From Syntrophotalea acetylenica (GTDB lineage: Bacteria; Desulfobacterota; Desulfuromonadia; Desulfuromonadales; Syntrophotaleaceae): a stretch of DNA of 64,000 nt. The notes below the pieces were generated by a model. It made no database searches and was not told where the DNA came from. It saw only the letters and a list, made by a program, of their open reading frames with translations. This document shows, piece after piece, positions 58,544 to 64,000 of this stretch. The stretch lies in NCBI RefSeq assembly GCF_001888165.1, contig NZ_CP015455.1, positions 1,978,001 through 2,042,000 of the forward strand, read 5' to 3'. Position numbers and translations under genes: made by a program. Position 1 is the first letter of the stretch, and the number at the start of each line of letters is the position of its first letter.

Positions 58544-58957
58544 ATGCCTGAAATCAGACTGTTCGACCGCACCATCCAGATGCTTGGCAAGGTTCTTGAC
58601 CTTCGCCAACGTCAGCAGGAGCTGATCGCTTCCAACATCGCCAACGCCGAAACACCGGGTTACATTCCGGCCCGCATGTCATTTGAAAAGGACCTGGCAA
58701 AAGCCCTGGAAAACCGGCCGCAACCGCAGGCACAACCGCACCCGCGGCACATCCCGATCGTTGCGAACCGCATCGACAACCTCGAAGGAACCACGGAGCG
58801 GCGTGCCGATCGCGGTGTCGGCATGGACGGCAACGGGGTGGATCTCGACAAGCAACTGATCGCCCAGAGCGAAAACCAGTTGTTGTACGAAACCTCCGCG
58901 CAGATCATCAGCAAAAAACTGGCGACCCTCAAATACGTCTGTCAGGACGGCCGCTAA
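58544..58957 (+). CDS. flgB: Flagellar basal-body rod protein FlgB
   Basis: 137 aa from the ATG at 58544 with AAGGTG about 7 nt upstream. The N-terminal rod signature is LRQRQQELIASNIANAETPGY and the C-terminal helix is DKQLIAQSENQLLYETSAQIISKK with the usual coiled-coil. It forms the proximal rod. A proline/glutamine-rich stretch (NRPQPQAQPHPRHIP) lies in the middle. Confidence 0.96.
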   Translation: MPEIRLFDRTIQMLGKVLDLRQRQQELIASNIANAETPGYIPARMSFEKDLAKALENRPQPQAQPHPRHIPIVANRIDNLEGTTERRADRGVGMDGNGVDLDKQLIAQSENQLLYETSAQIISKKLATLKYVCQDGR

Positions 58958-58969
58958 AGGAGCAGCAGC

Positions 58970-59401
58970 ATGGATATTTTTACAGCGATGCAGGTCAGCG
59001 CCTCGGCCCTGGCCGCGCAACAGACCCGTCTCAACGTGATCAGCGGCAACCTGGCCAATGTCGGTACCACCCGCACGCCGGAAGGCGGCCCCTACCGCAA
59101 ACGCGACGTGGTGTTCCAGTCGAGCCGCAACGTTTTCGAAGACAGCCTGCGTCAAGCCATGGACAAGGACGTGCAAGGCGTTGAAGTGGCCCGCATCCAG
59201 CCGAACTCGCGGGCCTTCCACACCGTGTACCAGCCAGGCCACCCCGACGCGGACGAAAACGGCATGCTGACGTTGCCCAACATCAATGTGATGGAGGAGA
59301 TGGTCGACATGATGACCGCCACGCGCAATTACGAGGCCAACGTCTCCGCCATCAAATCCGCCCAACGCATGGCCACCAAGGCCCTCGACATAGGACGCTG
59401 A
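58970..59401 (+). CDS. flgC: Flagellar basal-body rod protein FlgC
   Basis: 143 aa. Opens with MDIFTAMQVSASALAAQQTR and LNVISGNLANVGTTRTPEGG (ANxxT rod motif). The C-terminus INVMEEMVDMMTATRNYEAN is the conserved rod terminal helix. It is 12 nt after flgB with a nearby AAAGGAGCAG SD. Confidence 0.97.
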   Translation: MDIFTAMQVSASALAAQQTRLNVISGNLANVGTTRTPEGGPYRKRDVVFQSSRNVFEDSLRQAMDKDVQGVEVARIQPNSRAFHTVYQPGHPDADENGMLTLPNINVMEEMVDMMTATRNYEANVSAIKSAQRMATKALDIGR

Positions 59402-59406
59402 CAATC

Positions 59407-59706
59407 ATGATAAAAAATATCGGAGAAATCCCCCGCATCGCGCAGGCCGCCTCGGCCGAAACCGCGGCTTCAGGCCGGCCCCCCGAAACCTCCTTCGGAG
59501 ACCTGCTGGCCAACGCCATCGATAACGTCGAGCAGGCCCAGAACCAGTCCAACCAGGCCATTGAAAAGCTTCAGACCGGCGAATCCCGCAATATTCACGA
59601 GGTCATGATCGCCATGGAAAAAGCCGGCATTTCCATGCGACTGATGGTGAACATGCGCAACAAGATCGTCGAAGCCTATCAGGAAGTGATGCGCATGCAG
59701 ATCTGA
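59407..59706 (+). CDS. fliE: Flagellar hook-basal body protein FliE
   Basis: 99 aa. The family motifs SFGDLLANAIDNVEQAQNQS, HEVMIAMEKAGISMRLMVNM and KIVEAYQEVMRMQI are present. FliE joins the MS ring to the rod. It begins 5 nt after flgC. Confidence 0.96.
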   Translation: MIKNIGEIPRIAQAASAETAASGRPPETSFGDLLANAIDNVEQAQNQSNQAIEKLQTGESRNIHEVMIAMEKAGISMRLMVNMRNKIVEAYQEVMRMQI

Positions 59707-59854
59707 ATGGTTCGCTGCGGCACGGCCTGAAATCACCCCTTGCGCCCGCATGGTGCGGAATCCGCCGCGAGCTGTCATATCCGTGACAGTGGCACGCGGC
59801 GCCGGGAATCACTTTCCGGACAGCGAAAATCCACGACTATGAAAGGTTTGCCCC

Positions 59855-61414
59855 ATGGGCGAAAAAACCACCCCTGCGACCTTACTCGAAACCATTCGCC
59901 ACTGGCCCCGCAAACGGCAACTGAGCCTGCTCGGGGTGGTGCTGGCATGCGTCGTGTTTTTTGCTCTCATTATCCTGCAGGCAAACAAGGCCGATTATCA
60001 GCTGCTGTTCGGCAACCTCGAAAGCGCCGACGCGGCCGCCGTGTTGGAGCGCCTGAAGGAACAGAAAATACCCTATCGGCTCGAAAACAACGGCCGTGCC
60101 ATTCTCATTCCCGCCGCCAAGGTACATGAAATCCGTCTCGACCTGGCCGGTAGCGGTTTGCCGCGCGGCGGCGGCGTGGGCTTCGAGATCTTTGACAAGC
60201 AGAGCTTCGGCATGACCGATTTCGCTCAAAAAATCAACTATCTGCGCGCTCTGCAGGGAGAACTGGCGAGAACCGTCGCGTCGCTGGCGCCGGTGGAAGC
60301 GGCACGGGTGCATCTGGCGTTGCCTGAAAAGCGCCTGTTTCGCGAGCAGCAGCAAAAAGCCAGTGCCTCGGTGATTGTCAAGCTCGCTGCCGGGCAGAAT
60401 CTGCGGGAAGGCCAGATTCTCGGCATCGTCAACCTGGTGGCGGGCAGCGTGGAAGGGCTCGACGCCGAACAGGTCGCGGTTATCGACGACAATGGCCGGG
60501 TGCTGTCCAAAGCCTCCGAACAGACAGGCGAGAACGGCATGGCGCCCAACATGCTCGACTATCAGCAGAACCTCGAACAACGGCTCGAACTGCGGGCCCA
60601 GGCGCTGCTCGACCGGGCGCTGGGCATGGGCAACTCCATGGTGCAGGTCACGGCAGCCATCGACTACACCCAGCGGGAACGCATGGAAGAAAGTTACGAT
60701 CCCGACACCACCGCGGTGCGCAGCGAGCATACCACCACCGAAAAAGGCGGCATCGCCGGCGCCGGAGGCGTGCCCGGAGTGCAGTCCAACATCAACAACG
60801 AGCAGAGCGGCGCGTCCTTCATCCCGACCAGCCGCAGCGACGAAACCATCAATTACGAAATCAGCAAGATCGTCAGCAAACAGGTCGATCCGGTGGGCTC
60901 CATCAAGAACCTGTCGGTGGCGGTGCTGGTCGCCGACCGACTGACGGAGGCCGCCGGTGACTCCGAAAAGGCGCCGGTCTACGAACCGCGTGACGCCAAG
61001 GAACTGGCAGCCATCGAAAAAATGGTCAGCCGGGCGCTGGGAATCGACCCGAAACGGGGTGACCAGATCGCCGTCATCTCGCGTCCCTTCGAAACCGCTT
61101 ACAGCACCGACCCCACCCTGCAGCCGTCGGTCTGGACGCGGGTCCATCAGGTCACGCCGATACTCAAATACGCGCTGCTGTGCCTGGCGGCGGGACTGCT
61201 CTACCTGTTGGTTATCCGTCCGCTGCTGCAGATTCTGCGCAGCGAGGGACGCATGATCGAGCACTACAAGACCGTGGAGCAACTGGAATCGGAGATGGCC
61301 GGCCTGCCCGACGGCAGCACCCGCGGCGAAGCTCCGCTGAGCCTTCCGGCGGGCAGCGCTGCCTCGCAGAACGATCCGGCGCAGATCATCAAGGCCTGGC
61401 TCAAGGACAGCTAG
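59855..61414 (+). CDS. fliF: Flagellar MS-ring protein FliF
   Basis: 519 aa. Membrane helices lie at ~24-44 (LSLLGVVLACVVFFALIIL) and ~430-452 (LKYALLCLAAGLLYLLVI). YscJ-like ring-building motifs between them include DYQLLFGNLESADAAAVLE, GRAILIPAAKVHEIRLDLA, GFEIFDKQSFGMTDF and VASLAPVEAARVHLALPE. The C-terminal tail binds FliG. A 148-nt gap without features separates it from fliE. Confidence 0.97.
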   Translation: MGEKTTPATLLETIRHWPRKRQLSLLGVVLACVVFFALIILQANKADYQLLFGNLESADAAAVLERLKEQKIPYRLENNGRAILIPAAKVHEIRLDLAGSGLPRGGGVGFEIFDKQSFGMTDFAQKINYLRALQGELARTVASLAPVEAARVHLALPEKRLFREQQQKASASVIVKLAAGQNLREGQILGIVNLVAGSVEGLDAEQVAVIDDNGRVLSKASEQTGENGMAPNMLDYQQNLEQRLELRAQALLDRALGMGNSMVQVTAAIDYTQRERMEESYDPDTTAVRSEHTTTEKGGIAGAGGVPGVQSNINNEQSGASFIPTSRSDETINYEISKIVSKQVDPVGSIKNLSVAVLVADRLTEAAGDSEKAPVYEPRDAKELAAIEKMVSRALGIDPKRGDQIAVISRPFETAYSTDPTLQPSVWTRVHQVTPILKYALLCLAAGLLYLLVIRPLLQILRSEGRMIEHYKTVEQLESEMAGLPDGSTRGEAPLSLPAGSAASQNDPAQIIKAWLKDS

Positions 61415-61484
61415 TACCCATCCGGAAACTCCAGGCAAACACCCCGGCGGTCCGCTGGCCGCCTGAAACCGTGAAAGACACAGC

Positions 61485-62507
61485 ATGGATATCAAGAAAA
61501 TGACCGGCGCGGAAAAAGCCGCGGTGCTGTTGCTCACCCTGGGCGAGCAGGCAACCGCCCAGGTCTTCGAAACCCTGTCGGACAGCGAGGTACGGGAGAT
61601 AAGCCGCTGCATGCTCGCCATCGACCACATCCCGGCCAGGGTATCGGACCAGATCCTGGAGGAATTCGCCATGGCGCAGAAAAACAAAACCGGCTTTTTC
61701 GTGCGCAGCAACGAATTCGTCAAAAACGCGATTTCCAACAGCGGTAATGCGGAACGCGCCAAAAAGCTCATGGCGCAGGTCTCCATCGGCATGGAACAGC
61801 TTGAATCGAGTGCCCGCCCGCTGGAAACCATCGCCATGATGGATCCGCGCATGGTGGCCAGCCTGCTCGGCAGCGAAATGCCGCAGACGGTGGCCGTCAT
61901 CCTGTCCACCCAGCGGGTCGACCACGCCGCCAAGATTCTCAGCTTTCTGCCGGAGGAGGCGCAATCGAACATCATGTTCCGCATCGCCAAAATCGACAAG
62001 GTATCGCCGGAGGTGCTCGGCCAGATAGAAAGCGCCCTGCAGCAGGAAATCCGTGTTGTGGCGCACAAGGAACAGCATCAGATCGGCGGCATCGGCAAGG
62101 CGGTGGAGATCATCAATCACCTGGGCAGCGGCGCCGACCGCAGCATCCTTGTCAATATCGAAAAAACCGACCGCATGCTGGCGGAAAACATCCGCAAGCA
62201 GATGTTCACCTTCGAGGATCTGGCGAAAATGGACGGCCGCACCATGCAGGTGCTGCTGCGCGAGGTCAACAACACACAGCTGACCATGGCCCTGAAATCG
62301 GCGTCCGATGACCTCAAGGACAAGGTTTTCGACAACATCTCCGAACGCGCCGCGGAAATGATCCAGGACGACCTGGAAGCCATGGGTCCGGTACGTTTGT
62401 CGGAGGTCGAGTCCATACAGCAGGAGATTGTCAAGATCGCCCTGCGGCTTGAAGAAGACGGCAAAATAGTGCTGCCGGGAAGAGGTGGGCAGGATGCTCT
62501 TGTCTAG
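61485..62507 (+). CDS. fliG: Flagellar motor switch protein FliG
   Basis: 340 aa. The N-terminal domain begins DIKKMTGAEKAAVLLLTLGE; the middle domain has the EHPQ-like position as SEMPQTVAVILS; the C-terminal torque domain has MFTFEDLAKMDGRTMQVLLREV and SERAAEMIQDDLEAMGPV, with charged residues for stator contact. It couples rotor and CheY-P-bound FliM. Confidence 0.97.
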   Translation: MDIKKMTGAEKAAVLLLTLGEQATAQVFETLSDSEVREISRCMLAIDHIPARVSDQILEEFAMAQKNKTGFFVRSNEFVKNAISNSGNAERAKKLMAQVSIGMEQLESSARPLETIAMMDPRMVASLLGSEMPQTVAVILSTQRVDHAAKILSFLPEEAQSNIMFRIAKIDKVSPEVLGQIESALQQEIRVVAHKEQHQIGGIGKAVEIINHLGSGADRSILVNIEKTDRMLAENIRKQMFTFEDLAKMDGRTMQVLLREVNNTQLTMALKSASDDLKDKVFDNISERAAEMIQDDLEAMGPVRLSEVESIQQEIVKIALRLEEDGKIVLPGRGGQDALV

Positions 62508-63207
62508 AATGATTCACCCCTGCGACGCCCGGGATCTCAAACGGCTGCAATTGCGGGATTTGGGCGAAGGCATGCCGGCGGACAATTTCGTCCCTTTCGA
62601 GCCGGTCGTGGCGCCGGAAGCCGAAGCGGCCCGGCCATCGCACGCTCCCGCGCCCCCGATCGAGCCGCAGGAGCAGCGCGCGGCGGCTCCTGCATCGGAG
62701 GAGGAGAACCGATGCGCCCTGGAGGCAGCCTATCGGCAGGGCCGCGAAGACGCCCTTCGCGAAGCCCGAGAACAATTCGGCCATGCCAGCGACATGCTGG
62801 CCCAGGCCCTTGAGGAGGTCAGCCAGATGCGCGGCTCCCTGCTGCAGAACAGCAGCAACGACATGCTGCGGCTGGTGATGTCCATCGTGCGCCAGGTGCT
62901 GCATGCCGAAATCAGCGTCAATCCGCGGATCATTGCCGAAACCATCGACAGAGCCCTCAAAATGGCAGTGCGGGCAGACTATTATCATGTGCGGGTGAAT
63001 CCGGCGGATCTGGAGGTTGTGACGGAGCGTAAACCTTTGTTTCTGGCCGCCATCAACGGTCTGCAAAACCTTTCCTTCCAGGCGGATCCGGCCGTCGGCC
63101 GTGGCGGCTGCCTGCTTGAATCGGAATTCGGCGACGTCGACGCCACCATCGACGGGCAGCTCGACCAGATTCATCGCAGCCTGCTCGCGACCCTGGATCA
63201 GAGCTGA
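62494..63207 (+). CDS. fliH: Flagellar assembly protein FliH
   Basis: 237 aa from the ATG at 62494, overlapping fliG by 14 nt; an in-frame GTG at 62485 is an alternative. A low-complexity Pro/Ala/Glu segment (~35-75) precedes a helical region (AAYRQGREDALREAREQFGH) and the conserved FliH/YscL C-terminus (VRQVLHAEISVNPRIIAETI, VRVNPADLEVV). It regulates the FliI export ATPase. Confidence 0.9.
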   Translation: MLLSRMIHPCDARDLKRLQLRDLGEGMPADNFVPFEPVVAPEAEAARPSHAPAPPIEPQEQRAAAPASEEENRCALEAAYRQGREDALREAREQFGHASDMLAQALEEVSQMRGSLLQNSSNDMLRLVMSIVRQVLHAEISVNPRIIAETIDRALKMAVRADYYHVRVNPADLEVVTERKPLFLAAINGLQNLSFQADPAVGRGGCLLESEFGDVDATIDGQLDQIHRSLLATLDQS

Positions 63208-64000
63208 TGAACCGCCTGCTGGAATGTCTCGACACGCTCGCCCCCATCCAGGTCAGCGGCAAGATAACCCAGATCGTCGGACTGGTGGTGGAAGGCTATT
63301 GCCCAGCCGCCTCCGTCGGCACCCTGTGCGAACTGATCCCGCGGGACGGTGGCCCGCCGGTGCCGGCGGAAGTGGTCGGTTTCCGCCAGTCGCGGGCACT
63401 GCTGATGCCTCTCGGCGAGCTGCGCGGGCTTGGCCCGGGCAGCCGCATCAGGGTGGTTTCCAACAGCGCCGCGCTGCCGGTGGGTCAGGGCCTGCTGGGA
63501 CGGGTGATCGATGCCATGGGCCAGCCCATCGACAATGGCCCGCCCCTGCCCCGCGACACCGAAATGCCCCTTTACGCCCTGCCGGCCGGGCCCATGGAGC
63601 GCGACACCATCGATCGCCCCCTCGATCTTGGCATTCGCGCCATCAATGGCCTGCTGACCTGCGGCCAGGGCCAGCGCATGGGCATCATGGCCGGCTCCGG
63701 CGTGGGCAAAAGCACTTTACTGGGGATGATCGCCCAGAATACCCTGGCCGATGTCAACGTCATCGCCCTGATCGGCGAACGCGGCCGCGAAGTGCGGGAA
63801 TTCATCGAGCGGGACCTTGGCGAAGAAGGGCTGGCGCGCAGCGTGGTGGTGGTGGCCACCTCCGACCAGTCGCCGCTGCTGCGCATGCGCGGCGCGTTTG
63901 TCGCCACCACCGTCGCCGAATATTTCTGCGGCCGGGGGCAAAACGTGCTGCTGATGATGGATTCGGTGACCCGCTTTGCCATGGGCATGCGGGAAGTGGG
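63207..64000 (+). CDS. fliI: Flagellar export ATPase FliI (3' end outside the window)
   Basis: The first ~264 codons from the ATG at 63207, which overlaps the fliH TGA. The ATPase core shows LLGRVIDAMGQPID, DLGIRAINGLLTCGQGQRMG, Walker A GSGVGKST, VIALIGERGREVREFIE and the Walker B region VLLMMDSVTRFAMG. It powers type III flagellar export. The gene runs off the right edge. Confidence 0.97.
   Translation, partial: MNRLLECLDTLAPIQVSGKITQIVGLVVEGYCPAASVGTLCELIPRDGGPPVPAEVVGFRQSRALLMPLGELRGLGPGSRIRVVSNSAALPVGQGLLGRVIDAMGQPIDNGPPLPRDTEMPLYALPAGPMERDTIDRPLDLGIRAINGLLTCGQGQRMGIMAGSGVGKSTLLGMIAQNTLADVNVIALIGERGREVREFIERDLGEEGLARSVVVVATSDQSPLLRMRGAFVATTVAEYFCGRGQNVLLMMDSVTRFAMGMREV

Overview
The window reads as a contiguous piece of a GC-rich deltaproteobacterial-type chromosome, most like the Desulfuromonadia (Geobacter/Pelobacter/Syntrophotalea relatives). 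This is inferred from gene content and order: a selenium-linked LysR regulator beside tRNA-Sec and selB, a phoH/7TM-HD/ybeY/diacylglycerol kinase/corC/lnt run, a che operon with several CheX-type phosphatases, and a sigma-54-driven flagellar operon. No rRNA operon, CRISPR array, prophage or insertion sequence was seen.

Layout. 1-1609: selenocysteine insertion genes (partial selB, tRNA-Sec, LysR regulator), all on the minus strand. 1981-2547: mntP. 2626-12690: a long minus-strand block of phoH, 7TM-HD phosphodiesterase, ybeY, diacylglycerol kinase/PAP2, corC-like, lnt, rlmKL and a TPM lipoprotein. 12892-15895: convergent eno and pgm sharing a bidirectional terminator. 16032-20218: divergent ftsH (frame interrupted) and tgt plus an unrecognised gene. 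20242-21360: a pilin-like membrane protein carrying about 41 tandem GGGS repeats. 21521-31401: glycerate kinase, a split HDOD-GGDEF protein, rlpA, accA, dnaE, maf and small hypotheticals. 31471-41070: WYL regulator, guaA, guaB, M42 peptidase, PHP phosphoesterase, miaB, PH-like membrane protein and M48 lipoprotein. 41344-43870: typA and AMMECR1. 44775-64000: motility. A sigma-54 activator faces a minus-strand che operon (cheA, cheW, cheR, cheB, cheD, HDOD, receivers, three CheX-like proteins), followed by a plus-strand operon of a TPR protein, flgB, flgC, fliE, fliF, fliG, fliH and fliI.

How it fits together. The sigma-54 activator at 44775 is a natural candidate to fire the sigma-54 promoter at 56039, which lies before the TPR-flgB-fliI operon building the basal body, MS ring, switch and export ATPase. 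The che operon supplies the signalling that controls the switch.

Most unusual items: (1) the class III pilin-like N-terminus joined by a 167-residue GGS/GGGS tract to a three-helix membrane domain; (2) CheA with an eight-cysteine insert just before the phospho-accepting histidine; (3) three genes broken by what looks like one missing G/C in a homopolymer run (diacylglycerol kinase-PAP2, ftsH, HDOD-GGDEF), either assembly errors or slippage sites; (4) three CheX-type proteins in one operon, one fused to a degenerate receiver.
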